From: Lentibacillus kapialis
Lineage (GTDB): Bacteria; Bacillota; Bacilli; Bacillales; Amphibacillaceae
DNA: 38,200 nucleotides
Assembly (NCBI RefSeq): GCF_014646635.1
Contig: NZ_BMNQ01000033.1
Span: forward strand, 1 to 38,200
Reading direction: 5' to 3'
Part shown: in pieces, positions 1 to 8,897 of the stretch
How positions within the stretch are numbered: position 1 is the first letter of the stretch
Layout of the letters: the number at the start of each line of letters is the position of its first letter
Notes under the pieces: generated by a model
Seen by the model: only the letters and a program-made list of their open reading frames with translations
Told to the model about the DNA's origin: nothing
The model's database searches: none
Made by a program: the position numbers and the translations under genes

Positions 1-147
1 CTTGCCAAAAAATCTATTCAGGGGTTGATGGCCCTTTCGTCAAAACAAACGTTCCGACGAATGGCCGCTTACCTCTGACATCTTTGTCATACTGGTTGTT
101 TCGTTCAGTTTTCAAGGAGCAAATTTATCGCCATCTCTTCCGACGGC
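1..147 (-). other. 5' leader of an rRNA operon running out of the window
   Basis: Read on the minus strand, this stretch follows two strong promoters. It carries a boxA-like antitermination motif, TGCTCCTTGA (112-121), followed by AAAACTGAACGAAAC, a context typical of Bacillaceae rRNA leaders. No ORF fits. The 16S gene itself would begin left of base 1, so its presence is inferred. A 16S-23S spacer could carry a similar motif, but the promoters at 154-182 and 243-271 argue for the start of an operon. Confidence 0.7.
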
Positions 148-153
148 ATAAAT

Positions 154-182
154 ATTATATCACTATCGATAATGGGTGTCAA
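154..182 (-). promoter_or_regulatory. rrn P2 promoter
   Basis: On the minus strand there is a perfect -35 TTGACA (177-182), a 17-base spacer and a perfect -10 TATAAT (154-159). Transcription would start near 147 and run left into the rRNA leader. A full-consensus sigma-A promoter is typical of Bacillus rrn P2. Confidence 0.85.
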
Positions 183-242
183 TAGTCTTTTTTTATCCTA
201 ATGACTATTGATTTTTGTTGGCTGTTTTCAACAGCAAAAACT

Positions 243-271
243 ATATTACTAGTCCCAATGGCAAAAGTCAA
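243..271 (-). promoter_or_regulatory. rrn P1 promoter
   Basis: On the minus strand: -35 TTGACT (266-271), 17-base spacer, -10 TAATAT (243-248). It lies 89 bases upstream of the P2 -10 box. Tandem P1/P2 spacing of about 90 bases is the usual arrangement of Bacillus rRNA operons. A small hairpin (GCTGTT/AACAGC) lies between the two promoters. Confidence 0.7.
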
Positions 272-309
272 CAATAAATCAAAATAAAATCAAATTTAAT
301 AATGCTAAA

Positions 310-453
310 TCATTCCGGCTTCAACCACTGAAAGTCATCCAGTTTGTCATACGGATTCCATATCGGAAATACTAAACCATGTTCGTCAAGAAACAATGCA
401 TTCATACCGTCTGCCTGATCCGTATACAAAACGTCACCCTTATCCAAAACCAT
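310..453 (-). pseudogene. Possible C-terminal remnant of a protein gene
   Basis: A 47-codon minus-strand frame reads like real protein. It has varied residues, an aromatic-rich segment (FPIWNPYDKLDDFQWLKPE at its end) and a clean stop. It opens at an ATG (451-453) directly preceded in frame by a TGA, and no RBS is seen. Neighbouring frames upstream (to about 560) hold other protein-like pieces broken by stops, as expected from a decayed longer gene whose 5' part was lost or frameshifted. I do not recognise the family. It could instead be chance coding-like sequence. Confidence 0.35.
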
Positions 454-654
454 TCATTTAGTGCGGTGTTATTACATATGTTTTGCTCTTCAATCATTCC
501 TCACGCTGCTTGCTCATTCACACGAAGATCCATTATCTCTGTATCTTTAACAGTCTGTTTATTTCATTAATTCAAATCATCATACGTATTGAATGAATAG
601 TATCCAAACGCCCGAGACAAAATAAACCAACCATTGATTTGAGGTGAGTGTAAT
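454..654. other. Intergenic, no clear feature
   Basis: AT-rich sequence between the remnant and the secreted-protein gene. Apart from possible decayed coding pieces on the minus strand and the RBS GAGGTG before 655, I see no promoter, hairpin or RNA that I can defend. Confidence 0.5.
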
Positions 655-1401
655 ATGCGCAATATAATGGTGGTTGGCCTATTTACATTATTGTTACCGG
701 CTGTCATCGCTGCAAAAGGAAGCAGTGAGCCGGACGCACAACGACTTGAAGAATATAGTCAAAAGGTAACAGGAGACTCCACAGAAGAACTGATTGAGTT
801 GAAAGGAAAGCGTCTGGCACAGGATTCTGATTACTACGCTAAAATTTGGGCAACCATTTCAAGGGATGAAAGAAAGGAATGGAAAATCCCTTATGAAGGC
901 GGCTATGATCCAGGGATTCATTTTTACGATCTCAACCATGACGGCGTGAATGATATATTTTATCAAAGTACGAACGGCGGAAGCAATGGCTCTAACCATT
1001 ATCATTTACACACGTTGAAAAATGATCGATTAAATGAAATAGCACTTCCAAAACAAAAGTCCATTAAAGCCGATTTCAAAAATAATTTTAAAGTTGAAAT
1101 ACAAATTGACTATGAGCAGGAGCCAAGTATAGTGGATGTCAAAGATCGGTCTTCTGAATATGTGGAATTAGGCATTTATAATGAAAATGGCAAGCTCACT
1201 GAAAGCACCTCACCTGTAATAGCCCCGATTGGGTCTTTTAAACCTGTTAAAATCAGTGACGATAAAGGGTACGGATTGAGAAGCCGCCAACACATAAGTG
1301 GTGCATATCAGGCAGATCGATTAGGAACCGTCAAAACATTATGGTATTACGAAGAAGATAAATGGGTTATTCTAAAAACAAAGTGGATTCCATCAAAATA
1401 A
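655..1401 (+). CDS. Secreted protein of unknown function with a DxNxDG loop
   Basis: 248 residues. The N-terminus (about 1-20) is a short positive start plus hydrophobic stretch ending ...LLPAVIAA, a plausible Sec signal peptide. There is no lipobox cysteine. Around residue 93 the motif DLNHDGVND resembles a calcium-binding loop of EF-hand/dockerin or VCBS/FG-GAP repeat type. The C-terminus (WYYEEDKWVILKTKWIP) resembles the terminal strands of small secreted Bacillus proteins. The RBS GAGGTG is well placed before the ATG. The gene stands alone between an rRNA operon start and leuS, converging on leuS through a shared terminator. I do not recognise the family; extracytoplasmic location is inferred. 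Confidence 0.7.
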   Translation: MRNIMVVGLFTLLLPAVIAAKGSSEPDAQRLEEYSQKVTGDSTEELIELKGKRLAQDSDYYAKIWATISRDERKEWKIPYEGGYDPGIHFYDLNHDGVNDIFYQSTNGGSNGSNHYHLHTLKNDRLNEIALPKQKSIKADFKNNFKVEIQIDYEQEPSIVDVKDRSSEYVELGIYNENGKLTESTSPVIAPIGSFKPVKISDDKGYGLRSRQHISGAYQADRLGTVKTLWYYEEDKWVILKTKWIPSK

Positions 1402-1443
1402 GCAAGAGGATCTCTGCCATTTAATTCGGTGAGATCCTCTTGC
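1402..1443. terminator. Bidirectional terminator between the secreted-protein gene and leuS
   Basis: Perfect 13-bp stem GCAAGAGGATCTC / GAGATCCTCTTGC with a 16-base loop, placed between two convergent stop codons. The T-rich flank on each side is modest. Confidence 0.8.
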
Positions 1444-1450
1444 TTAACAT

Positions 1451-3865
1451 TCAATTTGCTACGATATTCACTAACTTTTCGGGTACTACAATTACTTTGC
1501 GGACTGTTTTTCCCTTAATTAATTCCTGAATACGTTCATTATCCAGTGCCCGTTTTTCAAGTTCTTCTTTCGAAATATCTTTGTCCACGTGTATTTTAGC
1601 ACGCACTTTACCCATAATCTGCACAGCAATTTCCACTTCATCTTCAACAAGTTTAGATTCCTCGTACTCCGGCCATTTTTCATGAGTGATCGTTCCCGGA
1701 TGACCGAGTAAATCCCACATTTCTTCCGATAAATGCGGGGCGACCGGGGAAAGCATTTTGACAAACCCTTCAATGTACGCCTTAGGAATCTTATCTGCCT
1801 TATAGCATTCATTAATAAACACCATTAATTGAGAGATACCCGTATTAAAGTGCAGATGTTCAAAATCATTTGTCACTTTTTTCACTGTCTCATGATAAAC
1901 TTTTTCAAGCGTCGTTGCGTCATTAATGTCCACAATTACATCGGAAATTTCCTTATCCTCATTGACAATCAGACGCCATACACGGTCCAAAAAGCGGCGT
2001 GAGCCATCGAGTCCATTCGTTGACCAGGCAACAGCTGCATCCAGCGGTCCCATAAACATTTCATACAAACGCAGTGTATCAGCGCCATGTGATGACATAA
2101 TATCATCAGGGTTAACAACATTCCCTTTCGATTTGCTCATTTTTTCGTTGCCCTCTCCGAGAATCATGCCCTGGTTAAAAAGCTTCATAAAAGGTTCCTT
2201 CGTTGGCACAACACCTATATCATACAAGAATTTATGCCAGAAACGGGCATACAATAAATGGAGCACCGCATGTTCAGCACCGCCGATATAAATATCAACC
2301 GGAAGCCACTCTTTAAGTGCTTCGGGATCAGCTAGTCGAACAGGATTATTTGGGTCAATGAACCGCAGGAAATACCAGCAGCTGCCAGCCCACTGCGGCA
2401 TTGTGTTCGTTTCGCGCCGTCCTTTCATGCCAGTTTCCGAATCAGTTACATGCACCCAGTCACTGTTGGCAAGCGGCGACTCTCCAGTTCCGGCGGGTTT
2501 GACCTCATCCAATTCCGGCAGTTCAAGTGGCAATTCTTTTTCAGACAATGCACTCATTGAGCCATCCTCCCAATGAATAATAGGAATAGGTTCGCCCCAA
2601 TAACGCTGTCTGGAGAAAAGCCAGTCACGAAGACGATACGTAATCTTGCCCGCACCTTTTCCGCTCGTCTCAAGCCATTCAATCATTTCGGCTATAGCTT
2701 CCTCCGTTTTCATGCCATTCAAAAAACCGGAATTAACATGTTCGCCGTCATCAATGTAAGCTTCCTTGGAAAGATCTCCTCCGGAAACAACTTCTTTAAT
2801 CGGCAATTCGAATTTATGTGCGAATTCATAGTCACGTTCATCATGGCCGGGAACCGCCATAATAGCCCCGCTTCCATAGCTCATCAGCACGTAATCGGCA
2901 ATCCAGATCGGCATTTTCTCCTGGTTTGCCGGGTTAATAGCGTACGCACCAGTAAACGCACCTGTTTTTTCTTTTGCCAAATCTGTGCGTTCCAAATCAG
3001 ATTTTGTTTCGATCGCTTTCCAGTAAGCATTAACTTTTTCCCGCTGTTCGGATGTTACGATTTTTTCAACGAGCGGATGTTCTGGTGCAAACACAGCATA
3101 TGTTGCACCGAACAACGTGTCTGGACGTGTTGTGAAAGCTGTGAATTGTTCATCATGTCCATCTATCTCAAACGTAATTTCGGCGCCTTCAGAACGACCA
3201 ATCCAATTGCGCTGCATTTCCTTAATGCTTTCCGGCCAATCAAGTTCCTCCAAGTCTTCCAAAAGACGATCAGCATACGCTGTAATCTTCAAAATCCATT
3301 GATTCATCGGTTTACGGATAACCGGATGACCACCGCGCTCACTTTTGCCGTCGATTACTTCTTCATTTGCCAGGACGGTCCCCAAAGCCGGACACCAGTT
3401 AACCGGTACTTCATCCATATAGGCGAGCCCTTTTTCGTAAAGTTTCGTAAAAATCCATTGTGTCCACTTATAATAGTTTGGATCAGTCGTATTAATTTCG
3501 CGGTCCCAGTCGTAGGAAAAACCCAGCTCCTTAATTTGTCGTTTAAATGTCGCGATGTTGTGCTCGGTAAATTCTGCCGGACTGTTGCCGGTATCGATCG
3601 CATATTGTTCCGCCGGTAAGCCAAATGCATCCCAGCCCATTGGGTGCAGTACTTCATATCCCTGCATCCGCTTCATACGGGAATAAATATCTGTTGCCGC
3701 ATAACCTTCAGGATGCCCGACATGCAGACCGGCACCTGATGGATAAGGAAACATATCAAGTGCGTAAACTTTTTCTTTTTTCGAAAAGGTGTTTGTTTTA
3801 AACGTTTTATGTTCGGCCCAATAATTCTGCCATTTCTTTTCAATTTCCCGGTGGTCAAAACTCAT
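1451..3865 (-). CDS. leuS: Leucyl-tRNA synthetase
   Basis: Charges tRNA-Leu with leucine in the cytoplasm. The 804-residue product has the usual bacterial length. The HIGH signature is HVGH (48-51) inside [16 protein letters not shown], and KMSKS is at 575-579. The inserted CP1 editing domain is present, with TTRPDT (245-250) and AVPGHDERD (337-345). The C-terminal tRNA-binding region is complete. The start follows a strong RBS (TAGGAGG, about eight bases upstream). Transcription is controlled by the leucine T-box at 3991-4224. All key motifs are intact. Confidence 0.98.
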   Translation of the reverse strand: MSFDHREIEKKWQNYWAEHKTFKTNTFSKKEKVYALDMFPYPSGAGLHVGHPEGYAATDIYSRMKRMQGYEVLHPMGWDAFGLPAEQYAIDTGNSPAEFTEHNIATFKRQIKELGFSYDWDREINTTDPNYYKWTQWIFTKLYEKGLAYMDEVPVNWCPALGTVLANEEVIDGKSERGGHPVIRKPMNQWILKITAYADRLLEDLEELDWPESIKEMQRNWIGRSEGAEITFEIDGHDEQFTAFTTRPDTLFGATYAVFAPEHPLVEKIVTSEQREKVNAYWKAIETKSDLERTDLAKEKTGAFTGAYAINPANQEKMPIWIADYVLMSYGSGAIMAVPGHDERDYEFAHKFELPIKEVVSGGDLSKEAYIDDGEHVNSGFLNGMKTEEAIAEMIEWLETSGKGAGKITYRLRDWLFSRQRYWGEPIPIIHWEDGSMSALSEKELPLELPELDEVKPAGTGESPLANSDWVHVTDSETGMKGRRETNTMPQWAGSCWYFLRFIDPNNPVRLADPEALKEWLPVDIYIGGAEHAVLHLLYARFWHKFLYDIGVVPTKEPFMKLFNQGMILGEGNEKMSKSKGNVVNPDDIMSSHGADTLRLYEMFMGPLDAAVAWSTNGLDGSRRFLDRVWRLIVNEDKEISDVIVDINDATTLEKVYHETVKKVTNDFEHLHFNTGISQLMVFINECYKADKIPKAYIEGFVKMLSPVAPHLSEEMWDLLGHPGTITHEKWPEYEESKLVEDEVEIAVQIMGKVRAKIHVDKDISKEELEKRALDNERIQELIKGKTVRKVIVVPEKLVNIVAN

Positions 3866-3990
3866 GAAAATTTCCTCCTATTCATTTGTAAATCAAAGGC
3901 AATTGTTCTGAAGCGAGAACATGCCCTAGCAGGTTGGAATTGATTGGTTAACAGATTTATACAGTAATAAATGATAGCTTTTCCCCGAGA

Positions 3991-4224
3991 TTAAAAAACT
4001 CCTCATCCCAAAACAAGGGACGAGAAGCTTATCTCCCGCGGTACCACCCAAATTAACGCTCTAATAGCGTTCACTTGTTTCCTTAACGCGGATTTGACGG
4101 CAATGACTACTGATGTTCACCCTTGCAACTTAAAGGTGAGTTCATAAACTTTCAGGGACAGTTTTCACCAACCACCGCCTCGCTTAACCTGGGGAAGTTT
4201 ATTACTATTCCTTTTCATAGTCGT
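3991..4224 (-). promoter_or_regulatory. T-box leader of leuS (tRNA-Leu sensing)
   Basis: The minus strand carries the T-box sequence TGGGTGGTACCGCG (4037-4050), which pairs with the tRNA acceptor end. It is followed by a terminator hairpin (CTCGTCCC / GGGATGAG, 4002-4024) and a T-run. Upstream in the leader, GAACTCACC (4135-4143) fits a specifier loop with CTC, a leucine codon, at 4138-4140. High uncharged tRNA-Leu would stabilise the antiterminator and raise leuS expression. The 5' limit is set from the promoter -10 box. Confidence 0.92.
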
Positions 4225-4230
4225 TCATTT

Positions 4231-4271
4231 ATTATAATGTGCAGTGTAACCAATGTAAGTCGCCTTGTCAA
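4231..4271 (-). promoter_or_regulatory. Promoter of the leuS T-box transcript
   Basis: Minus strand: perfect -10 TATAAT (4231-4236) with -35 CTTACA (4254-4259) and a 17-base spacer. A second overlapping option is TTGACA (4266-4271), 17 bases, TACACT (4243-4248). Either places the start just before T-box stem I. Confidence 0.65.
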
Positions 4272-4359
4272 GATATGTCAGTTTTCATCCTTTCCAACGC
4301 TTTGGCTTTCGTGCTAAACTATTATGAAAGCAACTGCTGGATAAGGAGCACTGACAATC

Positions 4360-4929
4360 ATGATAAAAAGTATCATACATTACGCTCATCATTTAATGAA
4401 AGAGGCCGTCAACCAAGGTGATACAGTCATCGACGCAACATGTGGAAACGGACACGATACGCTTTTCCTCAGCCGGCTTGTCGGTGAAAACGGACATGTA
4501 TTCGGATTTGACATTCAGGAACAGGCAATCGCCAATACCAGGTACCGCCTTGATCAGAACAACAGAAAAAATACAACAATTGTAAAGGACAGCCATAGTA
4601 ATTTCATACATCATATACCGGTTGATAAATTAACCAGGCTGGGGGGAGCTATTTTCAATCTTGGCTATCTCCCAGGCAGCAACAAAACCGTCATAACCAA
4701 GAGCGAGACAACAATTTTGGCTATTGAGGGCATCCTTTCACACTTGAAACAAAATGGCATTATAGTCCTTGTAGTGTATTATGGGCATGACGGTGGAGTC
4801 CAGGAGCGGGAGCAGCTGATGCGTTATGTACAGCTCTTGGATCAGAAACTATACCACGTGTTGTACTATGGATTTATCAACCAGAAAAATGATCCGCCAT
4901 TCATACTGGCTATCCAAAAAAAGGATTGA
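4360..4929 (+). CDS. mnmM: tRNA U34 methyltransferase MnmM (YtqB family)
   Basis: Class I SAM-dependent methyltransferase of 189 residues. Motif I, VIDATCGNGHDT (23-34), binds SAM, and FGFDIQ (48-53) carries the acidic residue for the SAM ribose. The family was long annotated as a putative rRNA methylase (YtqB). More recent work assigns it the last step of mnm5(s2)U34 formation in Gram-positive tRNAs, methylation of the 5-aminomethyl group. The RBS AAGGAG is about eleven bases from the ATG. The gene diverges from leuS and converges on ytpB, as near ytpB in B. subtilis. Family assignment is firm; the substrate rests on homology. Confidence 0.85.
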   Translation: MIKSIIHYAHHLMKEAVNQGDTVIDATCGNGHDTLFLSRLVGENGHVFGFDIQEQAIANTRYRLDQNNRKNTTIVKDSHSNFIHHIPVDKLTRLGGAIFNLGYLPGSNKTVITKSETTILAIEGILSHLKQNGIIVLVVYYGHDGGVQEREQLMRYVQLLDQKLYHVLYYGFINQKNDPPFILAIQKKD

Positions 4930-4965
4930 CCACTTAATACCCGGGTTCAGTCCCGGGTTTTGGTC
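4928..4965. terminator. Bidirectional terminator between mnmM and ytpB
   Basis: Inner stem ACCCGGG / CCCGGGT (4939-4945 and 4952-4958), outer GACCA/TGGTC pairing and a short T-run. The ytpB stop codon (4947-4949) lies inside the loop, so the ytpB 3' end is part of the hairpin. Confidence 0.75.
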
Positions 4966-6020
4966 ATTCGGTGATAAAGCTTTGTATTCCAATGAAAAAA
5001 GCGAGACTTGTATCCGCTTATTCGCAATAATTCATCCGTTACTTTCCGTCCGTTTTCAAGCTTTTTTACTTTAGGGTCTCCTAAGTAAAGCCCGACAAGG
5101 CCATGATGCACCATCTCATGGAAATGACGATCCGGCAATTGCTGGACATGGGAATCTGCCTGTTCAATGAAATAAATAAACCGTTCTCTCATCATTCCCC
5201 GGCTACTGTAAAAATGACAGAAATTCAAATCCCCTTCACGTCTATCCTCTTCCTGATCAATATAATAATCCAGCAGTATATGTAACCCCTGCATAAATGG
5301 AAAATAGCTTTCAGTAATGTTATCAGCTAAAGTAGTCGTTATTTTTCCACCCAATGCATACGATACAAGGCAAAATATCCCAAGCGTCGAACCTGCAGCT
5401 GCAGAATATTCATACCAATACAGCGGTGAATCCTCGGTATTGGCCTCATACCAGCCAACGAGTCTCGGTACCCGCTCTTCAAATTTCACATGTTTATGTA
5501 CCTGCAAATCCTGATACAACTTTTCCAGCCCCTGCAAATGATTCAGAATCATATCAAGTGAATCCAACTGCCGTAATGTTTTTTGACATGTCCGGACCAG
5601 ATCGGCTAAATATTCACCATCCCTTTGTTCTGTGCGCAATGCGTAATAATGTTGAAGCGGATTTCTCCGGCTGAGCGCATCAGACATTGCTTCATGAAGC
5701 AACCGAAAGTCATTCGGATCATGTGATGTACTCCGGTCACACAGGTTATCTAAATAATCACTGATTGTCTGGTAGGCAACAATGAAACGAATTGCCTCCC
5801 GCCACCTGTATCCTGCTAATAAAGCGTATACCGCTCCGCCCAGACAATGGAAACGCTTTGTATTAATGCTTGCCAATGCCTGATGCCGCAATTCGTCATC
5901 AGGTATTTCATCGGCTCGTTTCTGCCAAAAGTCCAGTTCCGCGTTCACCGCGGGAAATACTTTTCGGTAAACTGAAATCATTAGTGTAAGTGGCGTTCTG
6001 GGTATGCTATAGACCAACAC
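4947..6020 (-). CDS. ytpB: Tetraprenyl-beta-curcumene synthase (YtpB family)
   Basis: Terpene synthase of the DUF2600 family, 357 residues, which in Bacillus converts C35 heptaprenyl diphosphate to tetraprenyl-beta-curcumene, a precursor of sesquarterpenes. The aspartate-rich segment DYLDNLCDR (88-96) replaces a classical DDxxD motif. A second acidic stretch, YYIDQEEDRREGD, lies in the C-terminal half. The best start is GTG at 6020, five bases after GGAGG; an ATG just upstream (ATGGGTGTTGG) is out of frame and soon closed. The neighbours mnmM and ytoA match the B. subtilis order. No cyclase partner is in the window. Confidence 0.9.
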   Translation of the reverse strand: MLVYSIPRTPLTLMISVYRKVFPAVNAELDFWQKRADEIPDDELRHQALASINTKRFHCLGGAVYALLAGYRWREAIRFIVAYQTISDYLDNLCDRSTSHDPNDFRLLHEAMSDALSRRNPLQHYYALRTEQRDGEYLADLVRTCQKTLRQLDSLDMILNHLQGLEKLYQDLQVHKHVKFEERVPRLVGWYEANTEDSPLYWYEYSAAAGSTLGIFCLVSYALGGKITTTLADNITESYFPFMQGLHILLDYYIDQEEDRREGDLNFCHFYSSRGMMRERFIYFIEQADSHVQQLPDRHFHEMVHHGLVGLYLGDPKVKKLENGRKVTDELLRISGYKSRFFHWNTKLYHRMTKTRD

Positions 6021-6060
6021 CCATTCCTCCGATCGTTCGATTCGAGTAAGAAAGTTTTGC

Positions 6061-6066
6061 TATACT
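6061..6066 (+). promoter_or_regulatory. Candidate extended -10 promoter of ytoA
   Basis: TGCTATACT is an extended -10 box (hexamer 6061-6066) about 33 bases before the ytoA start. No good -35 box is seen at the right distance. Confidence 0.4.
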
Positions 6067-6099
6067 GTCTATATCACCATATTTGAAAGGGGGATTCAA

Positions 6100-6609
6100 A
6101 TGATTCAGCCATATAAAAACAAACAACCTGCCATTCATCACTCAGTATTTATCGCGAGTGATGCCAATATCATTGGTGATGTGACTATCGGCGAACAATC
6201 AAGCATATGGTTCAAAACTGTCATCCGAGGAGATGTCGCGCCGACAACAATTGGAAAAGGCGTCAATATTCAGGATTTATCCCTAGTACATCAGAGCCCG
6301 GACTTGCCGGTAACCGTAGAAGATTATGTCACCATTGGCCATCAGGTGACACTCCATGCATGCTCCATTCGTGAACATGCCCTAATCGGCATGGGATCCA
6401 TTATCCTTGATGGCGCTGAAATCGGTGAGCATGCGTTCATCGGAGCCGGAAGCCTTGTACCGCCTGGCAAAAAAATACCGCCGCGCTCTCTCGCTCTTGG
6501 AAGACCCGCTAAAGTTATTAGGGAATTAATCGACGAAGACTATCAGGAAATGGAGCGCATCTATAAAACGTATATGGAAAAGGGGCAAAATTATAAAAAA
6601 CGTCAATAA
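6100..6609 (+). CDS. ytoA: Gamma-carbonic anhydrase-like hexapeptide-repeat protein
   Basis: Left-handed beta-helix protein of 169 residues with hexapeptide repeats (IIGDVTIGEQSSIW..., VTIGHQVTLHA..., ALIGMGSIILDGAEIGEHAFIGAGS). Histidines H64, H81 and H86 match the three zinc ligands of the gamma-carbonic anhydrase fold, so the metal site looks intact. Family members act as trimers. Whether this one hydrates CO2 is unknown; many relatives (YrdA/PaaY/YtoA) have no clear activity. The RBS is GAAAGGGGG before the ATG. It lies divergent from ytpB, as in B. subtilis. Confidence 0.9.
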   Translation: MIQPYKNKQPAIHHSVFIASDANIIGDVTIGEQSSIWFKTVIRGDVAPTTIGKGVNIQDLSLVHQSPDLPVTVEDYVTIGHQVTLHACSIREHALIGMGSIILDGAEIGEHAFIGAGSLVPPGKKIPPRSLALGRPAKVIRELIDEDYQEMERIYKTYMEKGQNYKKRQ

Positions 6610-6665
6610 CTAGAGTAAAGGGAATATAAAAAGCCTTCCAATAAGCTGAACTCCCTTTTATCACA

Positions 6666-6696
6666 AAGCAGGTGATAGAACACCTATCACCTGCTT
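6666..6696. terminator. Hairpin between ytoA and asnB
   Basis: Perfect 13-bp stem AAGCAGGTGATAG / CTATCACCTGCTT with a 5-base loop between the convergent ends of ytoA and asnB. A weaker pairing, AAAGGGA / TCCCTTT, with T-run lies just before it (about 6616-6660) and may serve ytoA. Confidence 0.7.
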
Positions 6697-6720
6697 AATA
6701 TTACAAGATTACCGACATCC

Positions 6721-8622
6721 TTATATAACTGAAGCAACCGCCAAATCAGGCTGACTTAATTCATTTGTATCAAATTTTTGTTCAACAAATATCTGATGCC
6801 ACAGCATAAACATAAGAACCGTCCATATCTTACGGCTGTAGTCACCTTTGCCCTGACAGTGATCTTCAAGTAAATCAAACACATACGATTTATACAGCAG
6901 ATAATCGGTTTCGCTCTCCTGAATGAGCTGTTTTGCCCATCCATACAGTTCATTCTTGAGCCAATGACGGATCGGCACAGGGAACCCAAGCTTTTTCCGA
7001 TCCAGCACATGGTCAGGAATAATACCGCGGGAAGCTTCTCGCAGCAGACTTTTTGTTGTGCCATTAGCAATCTTCATATCAACAGGAATGCCACTGGCTA
7101 CCTTGAACACTTCCTTATCCAAAAATGGTACGCGAAGTTCGAGCGAATTGGCCATTGTCATTCTATCAGCTTTTAATAAAATATCGCCCCGCATCCACGT
7201 GTTGATATCCACATACTGCATCTGGCTAACAAGCGGATAGTCACTGACATAGTCAAACAATCCCTGCGTTATTTGCTGATAACGCAGATCCTGTTTCCAG
7301 TCCTTCATAAGACCTTCTTTTTCGAGGTCCTCAAATATTTTGGCGTTACCGATATAACGTTCACGTAATGGTGTAGTCCCGCGTTGGAGAAAGCTTTTAC
7401 CGCGAACACCTTCAGGAATAGTTTCAGCCACTCTTGCCAGAAGATTTTTCGCAGGAGCCGGTAGCGGTTGAAACATTTTCAGGGATTCCGGCTCGCGATA
7501 AATGTTATATCCTCCGAACAGCTCATCGGAACCTTCGCCGGAAAGTGTAACAGTTACATGTTTGCGCGCCTCTCGCGACACGAAATATAACGGTATGCAC
7601 GCCGGATCTGCCAGCGGATCATCCAAATGCCACATGATTTTCGGAAGTTTTTCCACAAATTCCTGAGGTGAAATGATATAGGATATATTTTCAACACCGA
7701 GCTTATTGGCAGTTTCTTTGGCAACATCAACTTCGGAATAGCCTTCTCGTTCAAACCCGACCGAAAATGTTTTGATATTCGGATTATATTCTTTGGCCAT
7801 TGCTACTATAATTGTTGAATCAATACCACCGGATAAAAACGAACCGACCGGAACATCACTGCGCATATGCACTTTAACCGAATCATACATAGCATCCTGA
7901 ATACGGCTGAGCCAATTCTGTTTTTCCATCAAGACCGGCGCGAATGTCGCATGCCAGTAACGATGGAAAGAAATGGGGCGATCCCGCTTTTTCACAAAAT
8001 AATGCCCGGCTTCGACCTTCTTGATCCCTTCGGTCATTGTCAATGGCTCCGGAACATATTGAAAGCTCAAGTAATGCTGCAACGCTTCTGAATCAACTTC
8101 TTCACTTTCCATCATTGCTGTCATACTCTTTTTCTCTGAAGCAAACATTATTGTATCGTCTGTTTCCCGGTAAAATAGCGGTTTAATGCCAAATGGGTCG
8201 CGTGCCCCGTACAATGTTTTCGATTGCTTGTCCCACACCAGAACAGAGAACATGCCACGTAAATATTGAAATGCCTGTTCCCTATGTTTAGTGAATAATG
8301 CAGCAATCACTTCCGTATCTGATTCCGTGGTAAAACTGAAACCCTGTTCTATTAAATCATTGCGAAGTTCAATATAATTATAGATTTCGCCATTAAAGAC
8401 AAGCCAAATTTTCTCATCATCATAACTTAACGGCTGTGCTCCGCTGTCTATGTCAATGATGCTCAGCCGCCTGAAACCGAGTGAAACGTCATCATCATGA
8501 TAATACCCTTCATCATCAGGTCCTCTATGAAGCATCGTGTTATTTTGTTTTTTAAACACATTTTGCTGTTGATCATTTGGTGCTGCGGGGTTATTCCTGA
8601 GCACACCGATAAAACCGCACAT
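6721..8622 (-). CDS. asnB: Asparagine synthetase, glutamine-hydrolysing
   Basis: Makes asparagine from aspartate, glutamine and ATP. The 633-residue protein begins MCGF, so Cys2 becomes the N-terminal nucleophile of the class II glutaminase domain (about 1-210). That domain has conserved RRLSIID (51-57) and NGEIYN (77-82). The synthetase domain has the PP-loop SGGIDS (264-269) and the GEGSDELFGGY motif. It matches B. subtilis AsnB, also next to metK. The RBS is AGAGAGG before the ATG. An extended -10 promoter lies about 45 bases upstream, and metK is closed by its own terminator, so asnB is probably separately transcribed. Confidence 0.96.
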   Translation of the reverse strand: MCGFIGVLRNNPAAPNDQQQNVFKKQNNTMLHRGPDDEGYYHDDDVSLGFRRLSIIDIDSGAQPLSYDDEKIWLVFNGEIYNYIELRNDLIEQGFSFTTESDTEVIAALFTKHREQAFQYLRGMFSVLVWDKQSKTLYGARDPFGIKPLFYRETDDTIMFASEKKSMTAMMESEEVDSEALQHYLSFQYVPEPLTMTEGIKKVEAGHYFVKKRDRPISFHRYWHATFAPVLMEKQNWLSRIQDAMYDSVKVHMRSDVPVGSFLSGGIDSTIIVAMAKEYNPNIKTFSVGFEREGYSEVDVAKETANKLGVENISYIISPQEFVEKLPKIMWHLDDPLADPACIPLYFVSREARKHVTVTLSGEGSDELFGGYNIYREPESLKMFQPLPAPAKNLLARVAETIPEGVRGKSFLQRGTTPLRERYIGNAKIFEDLEKEGLMKDWKQDLRYQQITQGLFDYVSDYPLVSQMQYVDINTWMRGDILLKADRMTMANSLELRVPFLDKEVFKVASGIPVDMKIANGTTKSLLREASRGIIPDHVLDRKKLGFPVPIRHWLKNELYGWAKQLIQESETDYLLYKSYVFDLLEDHCQGKGDYSRKIWTVLMFMLWHQIFVEQKFDTNELSQPDLAVASVI

Positions 8623-8665
8623 ACTTTTTCCTCTCTTTCTCTTGGTACATCTTTCGTACGATAAA

Positions 8666-8674
8666 ATTATATCA
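8666..8674 (-). promoter_or_regulatory. asnB promoter, extended -10
   Basis: The minus strand has TGATATAAT, an extended -10 with a perfect TATAAT (8666-8671). There is no convincing -35. It lies about 45 bases before the asnB ATG. Confidence 0.6.
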
Positions 8675-8861
8675 TATATTGAAACGGAATTTAGTTGGCC
8701 AGTATTGTTTTTTTAAATTTATCGCTTCAGAGTTTAAGACAATCTATAGCGATTATGGTCCGAACTGCAGCGATTCTAGCGCAATATTAACGCACGTATC
8801 AGAAAATATAGCTCATCCTCTAATGTTGCAGCTACACAATCAAGAAAGTATAAAAGTATTA

Positions 8862-8888
8862 AAAAAATGCGGTCTTACCGCATTTTTT
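8862..8888 (-). terminator. metK terminator
   Basis: Stem AAAAAATGCGGT / ACCGCATTTTTT with a 3-base loop, starting nine bases after the metK stop and followed by a strong T-run on the minus strand. Confidence 0.9.
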
Positions 8889-8897
8889 GACTACACA

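Noticed and set aside
379-570. 63-codon plus-strand frame starting MFVKKQCIHT
   Set aside because: Cysteine- and histidine-rich low-quality translation without RBS; the minus strand at 310-453 looks more protein-like.
2573-3619. 348-codon open frame antisense to leuS
   Set aside because: It is a shadow of leuS codons on the opposite strand with no RBS, and leuS is fully conserved there.
4123-4421. Plus-strand open frames over the leuS T-box region
   Set aside because: They overlap a well-conserved leader RNA and the mnmM start.
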